A stretch of 56,365 nucleotides of DNA from Mucilaginibacter sp. L196 (GTDB lineage: Bacteria; Bacteroidota; Bacteroidia; Sphingobacteriales; Sphingobacteriaceae). Positions within the stretch are counted from its first letter, which is position 1. Every line of letters begins with the position of its first letter. The notes under the pieces were generated by a model, which saw nothing but the letters and a program-made list of their open reading frames with translations, made no database searches and had not been told where the DNA came from. A program made the translations under genes and the position numbers. The stretch is taken from the NCBI RefSeq assembly GCF_009765905.1, contig NZ_LMUO01000019.1:53928-110292 (forward strand), read 5' to 3'. Shown in pieces: positions 24,601-32,493 of this stretch.

Positions 24601-25376
24601 TAATAAGGCGCATTATATTCTATCTGGTCGAAGCTTACCGTACGGTCACTATATTGGCCGAAAGCATAGTCGACACTATCGCCCGGTAAGCCATACCACG
24701 TCCAGTTGCCATTAGCATCCAGGTCCCATCCGGCAACATCCCCATAAGAGTGGTTTGATAGTATTAACCCTGAGGCAGCCGCGCTTATGGTAGTAATATC
24801 ATTATTAAAATCATAGGATTGCAGGGTAGCTGCATTAAAAGCCATCCCTTTGGCTGGGGCATAAACACCCTTGGCTATCATGGTGCCTGCAACATGTGTT
24901 GAGTGATCTAATACCGCTTCGGTAGTATTAATGGTTATGGTTTTGCCAGCAAATTCCTGGTGAGCGGCATATACCGCGCCGCCATCCCAAATTCCAAGTT
25001 TATTGGCTAAGAAACTGCTTGATCCTGATAGATTAAGGCCTAACGATCCGCCGGGTTGAACCGCATTGGTTTGTGTTGTTGCTGCGGATATTATATTATC
25101 ATAAGTTTTAAGGTAGATAGGGAAGCCTTTGCTATTCAATCCCTGCAATGATTTTACGCCACCATCTTTGGTTTTAGTCCGGATTTTCCAACCGTGAATG
25201 GCAGCTTGTGCCAAAGCTTGTTGATGACTGCTGGTATATAAGGCGTTTTTTTGAACAGACAGATCATGAAGGGCTTTCTTTTTAGCATCGGTAACTAGCT
25301 GATGCTGGCCAAAGGCATCACCAATAAAAATAAATAACAAAATACCGGTAATTATTGCCGAGTAGCATTTCCTCAT
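21648..25376 (-). CDS. Secreted subtilisin-like (S8) serine peptidase with GEVED and T9SS sorting domains
   Basis: A 1242-residue extracellular protease. After a signal peptide (about residues 1-23) the S8 catalytic triad is visible as D131 (IWDGGAVY), H161 (HSTHVAGTM) and S384 (SGTSMSAPN). It is followed by a proprotein-convertase-like beta domain (about 460-590), then a GEVED domain with VYIDWNGDGNFNGPGEL, a CARDB-like domain (GAVAIASPDTSGACSGSTPIIVTLKNYG) and an adhesion-like region. The C-terminal ~75 residues (VYPVPANTILNVLF ... GAYILKLTLGTKVYTKKIVIV) are a type A sorting domain for the type IX secretion system, so the protein should be exported to the cell surface. The T9SS machinery is not in the window. 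Confidence 0.93.
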   Translation of the reverse strand: MRKCYSAIITGILLFIFIGDAFGQHQLVTDAKKKALHDLSVQKNALYTSSHQQALAQAAIHGWKIRTKTKDGGVKSLQGLNSKGFPIYLKTYDNIISAATTQTNAVQPGGSLGLNLSGSSSFLANKLGIWDGGAVYAAHQEFAGKTITINTTEAVLDHSTHVAGTMIAKGVYAPAKGMAFNAATLQSYDFNNDITTISAAASGLILSNHSYGDVAGWDLDANGNWTWYGLPGDSVDYAFGQYSDRTVSFDQIEYNAPYYLIVESAGNSRGYNGPAIGGTYQGYTSATNMTLITKTRTATSNISSQLGYDGIATTGNAKNILTVGSVGQLPYGPPNSASIIASYFSSYGPTDDGRVKPDIVGMGENVLSCGAASPTTYITLSGTSMSAPNVTGSLYLLQEYYAEKHSGAFMRAATLKGLVCATAVDAGNVGPDYMYGWGLLNTKSAAQALIDNGTKSIIKEDSLSQGQTKTLTVTASGDGPLIATISWTDPAGTATADGIVNDPTIKLVNDLDVRVSDSTTTFMPWILDPSNPSSPAQTGDNIRDNVEQVYIAGAVPGRKYTITVSHKNTLKSGGQAYSLIATGVGGSAYCTSGPTSSADSRINNVTLSNINNTPPAGCTTYSDYTNLTDSLVAGKTYPLSLTLGTCGNNFNKVAKVYIDWNGDGNFNGPGELVATTNVINGTGTYTTNVTVPITVIPGNYSLMRVVLTETSDTSTVQACGSYAKGETQDYRVEFIKSTTDAGAVAIASPDTSGACSGSTPIIVTLKNYGSASISNIPVTVTVKAPNNTITTFNETYTGTLSPLAEANFTLNSTFNATAGATYTITAITSLPNDAITSNDTASSKITINPAPTVSNLNVNYCIESSKYSFTGTGDGTIFWYNNTTDTAPIAIGSPAIAAQIPANKTVYAGLNDFSGTVGPATKEAFTGGGYNQFGPSVLVHANAPVILQSARLYIGYPGSITFSVTNAGGETLSSTTINAAATTTNPQPGAQDDDPSDTGRVYNLNLQIPAAGDYSINVTYDANVTIYRNNAGVSGYPFSADSVFTITSNTATGTGTNPATYYYYFYNLKVISAGCTSDGRQAATLVRPTITGNGTVLSSNFSSGNQWYLNDTIINNAINQTYSPTVNGNYKVRVTSSTGCSDTSSTYVYISPSTLTDNGVGLTVYPVPANTILNVLFDAPTNTDMTLSLVNSIGRIVYTGKQGIAAGNFSTILNVSNQAPGAYILKLTLGTKVYTKKIVIVR

Positions 25377-25516
25377 AAGCCCTGAAAATAAATATTTTAA
25401 CCTGTTAAGTTTAGTTTAACAAGTTTCTGTAATTTAAACGGGATTAGGAAATTTTTCAGATTGTAATGGCATTAGAATCGATGAAACAGTATTTTAACCC
25501 GACTAATTGCCAAGCA

Positions 25517-26134
25517 CTATATTTTATCGATTCTTATCCATTTCATACCTGCTGCTTCAGCTGCACGGGTTCCCGCTTCGCCATCTTCAAAAACAAGGCA
25601 ATACTCTGGCGCTACACCTAACTTTTCGGCAGCCGCCAAAAACGGATCAGGATATGGTTTGCCATGCGGAGTTTCGCCTGCACAAACTAATACATCAGGC
25701 AGATCAGCTATTCCAAGTACGCGCAAGGTTCTTTCCACCGCACTACGCTGGCTTCCGGATACTACGCCAATTTTAACTTTGCCTACATGTGCCTTTAGAT
25801 GATTAACCACATAATCTATGGGCTGGGTTTGATCTATATATTCTTCCAGGAAGAGTTCTTCTCTTTTATGGGCGAATTCAATCGGATCAAGCGTGCTGTT
25901 GTAACGTTTGTTTATTTCTTCAACAACTTTTACAACGGGCCATCCAGCTAGCTCATCAACCAAAGCAGCATCTATTAAAACACCATCTTGGGCGGCTATA
26001 TGTACGTAGGTTTTTTTGTGGGCGCCCATGTTATCGGCAAGTGTTCCATCGCAATCATATAAAAATGCCTGGAAATCGCCTTCAGTAAGCACGGTAAGCT
26101 TTTCGTATCTGGAATTATTAGTAGTATCTGCCAT
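25517..26134 (-). CDS. HAD-family hydrolase, subfamily IA
   Basis: A 205-residue phosphatase-like protein. Motif I is YDCDGTLAD (D27, D29), motif II lies in KIGVVSGSQRSAVERTL, the motif III lysine is in GETPHGKPYPDPFL and motif IV is VFEDGEAGTRAAEAAGM. The architecture matches YqaB/fructose-1-phosphatase and beta-phosphoglucomutase relatives. It probably removes phosphate from a sugar phosphate; the substrate is unknown. It is one of three HAD IA proteins in the window. It is on the minus strand, downstream of the DUF47 gene and separated from it by a double-hairpin repeat. Confidence 0.88.
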   Translation of the reverse strand: MADTTNNSRYEKLTVLTEGDFQAFLYDCDGTLADNMGAHKKTYVHIAAQDGVLIDAALVDELAGWPVVKVVEEINKRYNSTLDPIEFAHKREELFLEEYIDQTQPIDYVVNHLKAHVGKVKIGVVSGSQRSAVERTLRVLGIADLPDVLVCAGETPHGKPYPDPFLAAAEKLGVAPEYCLVFEDGEAGTRAAEAAGMKWIRIDKI

Positions 26135-26160
26135 TATATCGCAAAAGTAATTATTTATTT

Positions 26161-26254
26161 AGCCCCACCTAAATCCTCCCCGGTAAGGAGGACTTAAAAA
26201 ATCAAACGTGGGCGAAGCCAAAGTCTCCCCTTCCGGGGGAGATTTAGAGGGGGC
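26161..26254. repeat. GC-rich double-hairpin intergenic repeat, copy 2
   Basis: Begins AGCCCC and ends GGGGGCC. It has a CCTCCCCGG...AAGGAGG hairpin and a TCTCCCC-TTCC-GGGGGAGA stem, joined by a longer linker with the variable AAAAAATCAAACGTGGGCGAAG. It is the same family and orientation as 11930-12000. It lies between the DUF47 gene stop and the HAD gene start on the minus strand. Confidence 0.8.
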
Positions 26255-26261
26255 CAGTTAT

Positions 26262-26921
26262 TTAACTATTAACCGAATAATTAAAGCTGTTTACTAATAT
26301 GGTTTTTAAAACATCGGTAACACCTTTGCACTTATTTGTGGTAGTTTCTAATGAATATAGTATTTCGCGGTATTTGATCAATGTTATTGCGTTCTTCTCG
26401 TTCGCGAACAAGTCTGCAAGGGCATTATAATATATCTGATCAGAGTTATGCTCTAATTGTTTAATGTGTCGGCACGATTCCAATATTAAAACACCTTTTG
26501 CGGATGCACTAAGCATATTAATTGATTTTTTAATTTCCTTGCTCGCTTCCAATACAATGTCAGCAATTTCTATCATGGATGAAGTGAACTCTGTAATATT
26601 ATATAGATATATCCGTTCGCTTGCCTCATGTATAAAATCGGCAACATCATCAATGGCCGATGCAAGGGTATGAATATCAGGGCGGTTTAAAGGGGTAAAT
26701 ATTACCTTATCAAGCGCCAGGTATATTTTATGGGTGATGTCATCGCCACAATTTTCAAGGCGGTCTATTTGTTTAAAGATCACTTCCCGGTCATCGGCCA
26801 AGTCACTATTTACCGCATTCACCAGTAAGCCAGCCATTTCAACGGTATTATCAGCAGCTTGATCAAATAGATTGTAGAACTGTGCGCCATTTAAAAAGTA
26901 ATCCTGGAAAAATCTTCCCAT
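26262..26921 (-). CDS. DUF47/PhoU-like phosphate transport regulator
   Basis: A 219-residue all-helical protein of the DUF47 (PhoU-like) family, with IDRLENCGDDITHKIY and AIDDVADFIHEASERI as the metal-binding helix motifs that PhoU-type proteins use. DUF47 proteins usually modulate Pit phosphate permeases, but no pit gene is nearby. Instead it diverges from the porin/pst block, with a 297-nt shared promoter region that carries candidate regulatory repeats, so it probably belongs to the same phosphate regulon. It starts at the ATG for MGRFFQDYF. Confidence 0.88.
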   Translation of the reverse strand: MGRFFQDYFLNGAQFYNLFDQAADNTVEMAGLLVNAVNSDLADDREVIFKQIDRLENCGDDITHKIYLALDKVIFTPLNRPDIHTLASAIDDVADFIHEASERIYLYNITEFTSSMIEIADIVLEASKEIKKSINMLSASAKGVLILESCRHIKQLEHNSDQIYYNALADLFANEKNAITLIKYREILYSLETTTNKCKGVTDVLKTILVNSFNYSVNS

Positions 26922-27060
26922 ATGCCTGTTGTTATTTAAACGCTAAAATAAAGGCGGGATATTAACTAGGCATTAACGCAGGATTATGCTATGTTAATTT
27001 TATATAAACAAATTTAAAGAGGTGTTTTTGACTGTAAATAACTGCTAAACAGCTGTTTAT

Positions 27061-27098
27061 TTAATATGAATTTAATCAATAATTAATCAAATTATACT
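27061..27098. promoter_or_regulatory. Candidate Pho-box-like direct repeats between the DUF47 and porin genes
   Basis: TTAAT occurs at 27061, 27072 and 27083, exactly 11 bp apart, with a degenerate fourth unit near 27092. Eleven-base spacing is the arrangement bound by PhoB-type response regulators in other bacteria, though the sequence here differs from the E. coli CTGTCAT box. It sits in the divergent promoter region of two phosphate genes. Confidence 0.45.
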
Positions 27099-27157
27099 CA
27101 GAGTATATAAATAATGTCGAGTTAATATTTAAATAACATTACCAAATGTTAATGCAT

Positions 27158-27171
27158 CCTTAATATTAAGG
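27158..27171. promoter_or_regulatory. Perfect 14-bp palindrome upstream of the porin gene
   Basis: CCTTAATATTAAGG is a perfect palindrome 48 nt before the porin start codon. It is a plausible operator or part of the promoter; no binding protein can be named. The surrounding 297 nt (26922-27218) hold nothing else that I can recognise apart from the TTAAT repeats. Confidence 0.35.
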
Positions 27172-27218
27172 TAACCTGAGCGCCGCACCTTTGAAGAAAA
27201 AAATTAACTCATATCGTT

Positions 27219-28658
27219 ATGAAAAAAACGTTTACGTATTTACTTAGTACAGCTTTATTAACAGGATTGTTAATGAGCAGCTTTACTACTGAAGCCCAAA
27301 CTACTTTTGCATCGGCAGAAACCATGCATAAAAAAACAGTTATTAAAACTGACTCAGCAGCTAATGCAAATATAACACCTACTAAAGTAGCTGCAAAGGA
27401 TGAGCCTGTTGATACTGCATGGCATCCACAAAGAAGATTATGGGGTTATGCATTTGGTGATGCTTATTATGATCAGCATTCACCTGCTTTAACTTCTACT
27501 CAAGGTAAAGAAAATAACTATTACCAAACACCAAGTAACAGAAACGCTTTCCAATTCCGTCGTATTTATTTAGGTTACGACTACGATATTAACAAGAAAT
27601 TCAAAGCTGAAGTTTTGTTAGCATCTGAGCCTAATGAGAATACGCTTCCTGTAAGCAGCACTGTTGGTGTTCAAAATAGCGATAACCTTGCTGATGGCAA
27701 AATGTCATTCTATATCAAAAACTTCAACTTACGTGCAAGAGAAGTTTGGCCAGGAACTGACTTCGTGATTGGTGAATTGAGTACCCCTGGTTTCGCATTG
27801 AACGAAGGTGGAACAAATGCTCCAACATCACTATCGGAAACAACTTGGGGATACCGTTCTGTTGAAAGAACTATCACTGACTTCCACAAGAATAACTCTT
27901 ATGACGTTGGTGCTGCTTTACAAGGTACTTTTGATCCTAAAACTAAAAACTTCGGTTATGTTTTCATGATCGGTGATAACACTACTTCAACTTTAGCTAC
28001 TGTTTATAACAGCAATAACGCTATAAGTGCAACCAATCCTAACCCTAACACAGGTTTCTTCAAAATATTTTATGGTGATTTGTGGGGTAAATTCCTGAAC
28101 AATAGAATATATGTCGATTTATACGCGGATTATGCAAAAACTCAATCTAATACGCCTGTAGCTACTACAGTTCTTCCTTCAGGTGTTTTAGGTACACAAG
28201 AGCACAATATGTATAAGATATTTGTTTCGTACAACAGCACACCTATAACCGTGGGTGTTGAGGCCTATACCCAACAATTTGGATTAGGTGTTACCGATAA
28301 AACTACACTAACAGCTGAGAATGTAACTGCACAAGGCCTTTCAATATGGGCTAGAGGTGCCATTGTTAAAAATCAATGGGGTTGGTTTGCTCGTTACGAT
28401 AGCTACAATCCTGATACCAAATTTAACGGTGCTAATACTTACACTGTTAATACTAACTACGGTTCATATGACCCTACAGTTAAAGAACAATTTGTTACAG
28501 CAGGTTTAGATTTTACACCAGCTAAAAACATCCACTTTATGCCAAACGTATGGTTTACAAGGTACAACGAACAGTTAGACAAAACTACAGCAGGTTATTT
28601 AGCTGATAATCACACTTTGGTATACAGAATGACTTTCTTCTACACTTTTGGTAAATAA
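27219..28658 (+). CDS. Outer-membrane porin linked to phosphate uptake
   Basis: A 479-residue exported protein whose signal peptide ends near TTEAQ|TT. The mature part contains repeated amphipathic strands (RRIYLGYDYDINKKFKAEVLLASEP, IYVDLYADYAKT, WGWFARYDSYNP, TLVYRMTFFYTFGK) and ends in an aromatic-rich final strand, as in OprO/OprP-like porins. Its place directly before pstS suggests it lets phosphate or phosphorylated compounds across the outer membrane. That specific function is inferred from position. Codon choice (frequent AAC, TTC and GGT) resembles the pstS gene and suggests high expression. Confidence 0.75.
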   Translation: MKKTFTYLLSTALLTGLLMSSFTTEAQTTFASAETMHKKTVIKTDSAANANITPTKVAAKDEPVDTAWHPQRRLWGYAFGDAYYDQHSPALTSTQGKENNYYQTPSNRNAFQFRRIYLGYDYDINKKFKAEVLLASEPNENTLPVSSTVGVQNSDNLADGKMSFYIKNFNLRAREVWPGTDFVIGELSTPGFALNEGGTNAPTSLSETTWGYRSVERTITDFHKNNSYDVGAALQGTFDPKTKNFGYVFMIGDNTTSTLATVYNSNNAISATNPNPNTGFFKIFYGDLWGKFLNNRIYVDLYADYAKTQSNTPVATTVLPSGVLGTQEHNMYKIFVSYNSTPITVGVEAYTQQFGLGVTDKTTLTAENVTAQGLSIWARGAIVKNQWGWFARYDSYNPDTKFNGANTYTVNTNYGSYDPTVKEQFVTAGLDFTPAKNIHFMPNVWFTRYNEQLDKTTAGYLADNHTLVYRMTFFYTFGK

Positions 28659-28687
28659 TAACAAACAAGTAATATAAAATACAGATC

Positions 28688-29728
28688 ATGAAAGTAATGA
28701 AAAGTTTAAAAGTTGCGGTTGTTGCATTAGCAGCATCAGTGGCAACATTATCTGCTTCGGCACAGGATAATACCTTACTGGGTGCAGGTAGTACATTTGT
28801 TTACCCCCTGTTCTCAAAAATGTTCTCTCAATACACTGCTACTAAAGTAAACTACCAGTCAATTGGTTCTGGTGGCGGTATATTGCAATTAACAAACAAA
28901 ACAGTTGATTTTGGTGATTCAGATGCTCCTTTAAATGCTGATCAAACAGCTAAAATGAGTGCCCCTGTTCTGCATATCCCAATGACTTCAGGTGCTGTTG
29001 TTGTAACTTACAACATTCCTGGTGTTAGCGCGGCTTTAAACCTTACCGGTAAAGATCTTGCTGATATTTACTTAGGTAAAATTACTACCTGGAACGCAGC
29101 TGAAATTAAAGCTAGCAACAAAGGTGTTAACTTACCTGAATTACCTATCGTGGTTATTCACCGTTCAGATGGTAGCGGTACATCATTTATCTTCACTGAT
29201 TACTTAACTAAAGTAAATGCTGATTGGGCAAAAAGAGTTGGTAAAGCAAGTGCTGTTAACTGGCCAGCTGGTTTAGGTGGCAAAGGTAGCGAAGGTGTTG
29301 CTGGTTTAGTAAAGCAAACTCCTGGTGCTATTGGTTATGTTGAATTAGCTTATGCTAAACAAAACCATATGCCTTTTGCTAACATCCAAAACAAAGGCGG
29401 TAAATTTATTACTCCAACTATCGAAGCTACAACTTTAGCAAGCAACGTGGTTATCCCTGCAGATTCAAAAGTATCTATCACTGATACTGATAACCCTAAA
29501 GGTTACCCAATTGCCAGCTTTACCTGGGCTTTAATATACAAAGAGCAAAACTACGGTAGCCGTTCAAAAGCTCGTGCTACTGAGTTATTGAAATTGTTAT
29601 GGTGGAACATTCACCAGGGACAAGCTGATTGCGCTCCGTTAAACTATGCACCGCTTTCAAAATCGGCTGTTAAAGTTGCTGAGCAAATATTAAAATCAGC
29701 TACTTACGACGGTAAAGCAATATTATAA
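28688..29728 (+). CDS. pstS: Phosphate ABC transporter, periplasmic phosphate-binding protein
   Basis: A 346-residue PstS that captures phosphate in the periplasm and passes it to PstCA. The signal peptide ends near SASAQ|DN. Binding motifs are visible: GAGSTFVYPLFSKMF, SIGSGGGI, FGDSDAPL and the HRSDGSGTSFIFTDYL loop that contacts phosphate. Either the first ATG or the ATG three codons in could start translation; the first gives a normal basic n-region. It is the first pst gene. A double-hairpin repeat between it and pstC may separate its mRNA level from that of the membrane subunits. Confidence 0.96.
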   Translation: MKVMKSLKVAVVALAASVATLSASAQDNTLLGAGSTFVYPLFSKMFSQYTATKVNYQSIGSGGGILQLTNKTVDFGDSDAPLNADQTAKMSAPVLHIPMTSGAVVVTYNIPGVSAALNLTGKDLADIYLGKITTWNAAEIKASNKGVNLPELPIVVIHRSDGSGTSFIFTDYLTKVNADWAKRVGKASAVNWPAGLGGKGSEGVAGLVKQTPGAIGYVELAYAKQNHMPFANIQNKGGKFITPTIEATTLASNVVIPADSKVSITDTDNPKGYPIASFTWALIYKEQNYGSRSKARATELLKLLWWNIHQGQADCAPLNYAPLSKSAVKVAEQILKSATYDGKAIL

Positions 29729-29743
29729 TAAGAGTTAAGAATT

Positions 29744-29830
29744 AGCCCCCTCTAAATCTCCCCCGGTAGGGGAGACTTTAATTTCGCTCTTTTTAAAAGC
29801 CCTCCCTTCCGGGGAGGGTTGGGTGGGGCT
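29744..29830. repeat. GC-rich double-hairpin intergenic repeat, copy 3 (between pstS and pstC)
   Basis: An inverted copy of the family at 11930 and 26161: AGCCCCCTCTAAATC at the left and GGTTGGGTGGGGCT at the right, with stems CTCCCCC/GGGGAG and CCCTCCC/GGGAGGG. It starts 15 nt after the pstS stop. An upstream TTG for pstC falls inside it, which argues against that start. Confidence 0.85.
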
Positions 29831-29911
29831 CTTGATTCTCTAAAAAAAACTACCAGCTTCCTGCGAAAATCGGGGGCTGGTAATTGTTTGTATAAGAAAA
29901 CCAACAAGTTT

Positions 29912-30826
29912 GTGGAAAATAAAAGATTAAAACTATCTAACAGTCAGCTTAAATGGGAAACCATATTTAGGCGTATACTGATAGCAATGAGCATTTTGCT
30001 GGTGGTCATCATATTAGGTGTACTGGCAACGCTCATCGTTGAATCTATGCCCTCAATCAAATCATTAGGTATAGGGTTTTTATGGGGCAAGGTATGGGAT
30101 CCGGTAAGCAATATATACGGTGCTTATCCATTTTTAGTAGGTACGTTGCTTACATCCTTTATCGCGCTTATTATTTCGGTGCCTTTCTCTTATGCTATCG
30201 CGATTTACCTTGGGGAGTATAATCCTAAAGGCTGGTTATCTGACCTGTTAAAGAATGCTATTGAGCTGATCGCGGCAGTTCCATCTATCATTTATGGTTT
30301 CTGGGGGTTGTTCGTATTGGTGCCTATCATCCGCACTTTCGAGATGAAAATTGGTGTTGCCCCTTATGGTATTGGTGTTTTAACTTCATCACTTATTTTA
30401 GCGGTGATGATTATCCCGTATGCTGCATCATTAGGTATAACATTGATTCGCATGGTGCCCTCTCCATTAAAAGAAGCTGCTTACGGTTTGGGCGCAACAC
30501 GTTTTGAAGTTATCAGAAGCGTAATTATGCCTTATACCCGTTCGGGTTTATTTGCAGGTGTATTGCTTTCGTTAGGCAGGGCCTTAGGCGAAACTATGGC
30601 AGTAACCATGTTGATTGGTAATACCAGCGCGGTTGCTGATAGTATCAAGAACGCCATTTTCGGTCCGGGTAACACCATGGCTAGCGTAATAGCCAATGAG
30701 TTTACTGAAGCAGATCATACCGAATATCTATCAGCGTTGATAGAACTTGGTTTGGTATTGTTTTTTGTAACAGTGATAATTAACCTGATTGGTAAACGAA
30801 TCATCACCCGGTTCACAAACGACTAA
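29912..30826 (+). CDS. pstC: Phosphate ABC transporter, permease subunit PstC
   Basis: The first membrane subunit of the phosphate ABC transporter, about 304 residues from the chosen GTG start (F-V-E-N-K context). The open frame extends 93 nt further left, to a TTG at 29819 inside the double-hairpin repeat. I reject that start because the added residues encode repeat sequence. It has six membrane helices, the first around IFRRILIAMSILLVVIILGVLATLIV, and the permease cytoplasmic EAA-type loop EAAYGLGATRFEVIRSVIMPYTRSGLF that contacts PstB. It is 6 nt upstream of pstA. Confidence 0.92.
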   Translation: MENKRLKLSNSQLKWETIFRRILIAMSILLVVIILGVLATLIVESMPSIKSLGIGFLWGKVWDPVSNIYGAYPFLVGTLLTSFIALIISVPFSYAIAIYLGEYNPKGWLSDLLKNAIELIAAVPSIIYGFWGLFVLVPIIRTFEMKIGVAPYGIGVLTSSLILAVMIIPYAASLGITLIRMVPSPLKEAAYGLGATRFEVIRSVIMPYTRSGLFAGVLLSLGRALGETMAVTMLIGNTSAVADSIKNAIFGPGNTMASVIANEFTEADHTEYLSALIELGLVLFFVTVIINLIGKRIITRFTND

Positions 30827-30832
30827 TCTGTT

Positions 30833-31678
30833 ATGGAATTAAATATAGGATTAAGAAACACCAAGAGCGCGATATTCAAAGGCATCATAGTATTTTTTGC
30901 TTTTTTAATTACCGTGCCGCTTATAGTTGTATTAGGTTACATTATAAAACAAGGTATATTCCAGGTTAACTGGCATTTTTTAACCAGTGTACCTGCCCCG
31001 GTGGGTGAAACAGGCGGTGGTATAATAAATGCATTGGTAGGTAGTTTTATCATGGTTATGGTAGCCGCGGTGGTCGCTATCCCTGTTGGAATGGCAGCCG
31101 GGATATATCTGAGTGAAAATCCACGGTCGAAACTTGCTTACTACAGTGGTTTATGTGTTGATATTTTGCAAGGCGTGCCATCAATTGTGGTAGGTATTGT
31201 TGTTTATTTCTGGATAGTGAAACCGCTTGGTACATTCTCGGCATTATCAGGTAGTGCCGCTTTGGCCATTATGATGTTGCCGATCGTGATCAGATCAACA
31301 GAACAGACACTTAAAATGTTGCCTGATTCATTAAAAGAGGCTGCGCTTTCATTAGGCGTACCCTATCACAGGGTGATTTTAAAAGTTATCGTTCCGTGCG
31401 GATTTGCGGGTATCCTATCAGGTATCATGCTGTCAATTGCGCGTGTTATTGGTGAAACTGCACCATTATTGTTTACCGCCTTTGGTAACCCTTATTTATC
31501 ATATTCGCTTACCAAACCAATGGAAAGCTTACCTCACCTGATATTTACCTATGCCACCAGCCCTTATGACGACTGGCACAACCTGGCCTGGGGCGCATCA
31601 TTCATATTATTAATGTTTGTTTTAGTATTAAACATATTCACCAAAGTGTTAACAAGAAAATGGAAAGTACAATTGTAA
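30833..31678 (+). CDS. pstA: Phosphate ABC transporter, permease subunit PstA
   Basis: A 281-residue permease that pairs with PstC to form the phosphate channel. It has six predicted helices, starting with GIIVFFAFLITVPLIVVLGYII. The coupling loop is EAALSLGVPYHRVILKVIVPCGFAGILSG, followed by the conserved IARVIGETAPLLFTAFGNPY. The start ATG lies 6 nt after the pstC stop, and the last 19 nt overlap the pstB start, so translation of the three genes is coupled. Confidence 0.95.
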   Translation: MELNIGLRNTKSAIFKGIIVFFAFLITVPLIVVLGYIIKQGIFQVNWHFLTSVPAPVGETGGGIINALVGSFIMVMVAAVVAIPVGMAAGIYLSENPRSKLAYYSGLCVDILQGVPSIVVGIVVYFWIVKPLGTFSALSGSAALAIMMLPIVIRSTEQTLKMLPDSLKEAALSLGVPYHRVILKVIVPCGFAGILSGIMLSIARVIGETAPLLFTAFGNPYLSYSLTKPMESLPHLIFTYATSPYDDWHNLAWGASFILLMFVLVLNIFTKVLTRKWKVQL

Positions 31679-32418
31679 AAGCTGAAAATTATAACTCTTA
31701 TTTTGGTGATAACCATGTTGTAAAAGATGTAAATATCAGCATAAACAAAAATGAGGTTATCGCGGTAATGGGCCCTTCGGGTTGCGGCAAAACTACGTTT
31801 TTACGTGGTATTAACCGTATGCACGAACTGATCCCTAACGCAACATCAAAAGGTAAAATACTACTTGACGGTGAAAATGTTTATGACATGAATGCTATTT
31901 ATGTGCGGTCGAAAATTGGTATGGTGTTTCAACGCCCTAACCCTTTCCCGAACTTGAGTATATATGAAAATGTTGTAGCTGGATACTTGCTTAACGGCAT
32001 TAAAATATCAAAAGCTGATAAGGATGTTATCGTTGAAAAATCATTAACCAGCGCCGCTTTGTGGAAAGAGGTTAAAGATTCGTTACATAAAAAAGGGACG
32101 TTTTTATCAGGCGGGCAGCAACAGCGCTTGTGCATTGCACGTGCAATTGCCATGCAGCCTGAATTGATTTTGTTTGATGAGCCAACTTCGGCACTCGATC
32201 CAATATCTACTTCAAGTGTTGAAGCATTATTTCATGAATTAAAAGCTAACTATACGCTGATCATCGTAACACATAATATGCAGCAAGCTGCTCGTGTTAG
32301 TGATAGAACCGCGTTCTTTTACATGGGTGAGTTGGTTGAGTTTGATGATACCAAACAAATGTTCACCAACCCGGCAGATCAGCGTACACAAAATTATATT
32401 ACAGGAAGGTTTAGTTAA
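31660..32418 (+). CDS. pstB: Phosphate ABC transporter, ATP-binding protein
   Basis: A 252-residue ABC ATPase that powers phosphate import. Motifs in order are Walker A GPSGCGKT (residues 38-45), a Q-loop FQRPNPFPNLSIYENV typical of PstB, the signature LSGGQQQRL, Walker B LILFDEPTSALD and the switch histidine in IIVTHNMQQAARVSDR. It overlaps pstA by 19 nt and is followed by phoU after about 75 nt. Confidence 0.97.
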   Translation: MESTIVKAENYNSYFGDNHVVKDVNISINKNEVIAVMGPSGCGKTTFLRGINRMHELIPNATSKGKILLDGENVYDMNAIYVRSKIGMVFQRPNPFPNLSIYENVVAGYLLNGIKISKADKDVIVEKSLTSAALWKEVKDSLHKKGTFLSGGQQQRLCIARAIAMQPELILFDEPTSALDPISTSSVEALFHELKANYTLIIVTHNMQQAARVSDRTAFFYMGELVEFDDTKQMFTNPADQRTQNYITGRFS

Positions 32419-32493
32419 TGATAGAGATTAGAGGTTAGTGATTAGTTGAATCAATGATCACTTTTGACTTTTGACTTTTTAATTTTAAATTAT

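Noticed and set aside
27186..27193. CACCTTTG upstream of the porin gene, considered as a -7 promoter element.
   Set aside because: It deviates from TAnnTTTG at its first position and has no TTTG at the correct distance, so I did not annotate it as a promoter.
29819..29911. The longer 5' end of pstC, starting with TTG at 29819.
   Set aside because: It would start inside the double-hairpin repeat and add about 31 residues that do not resemble PstC N-termini; a GTG at 29912 fits better.
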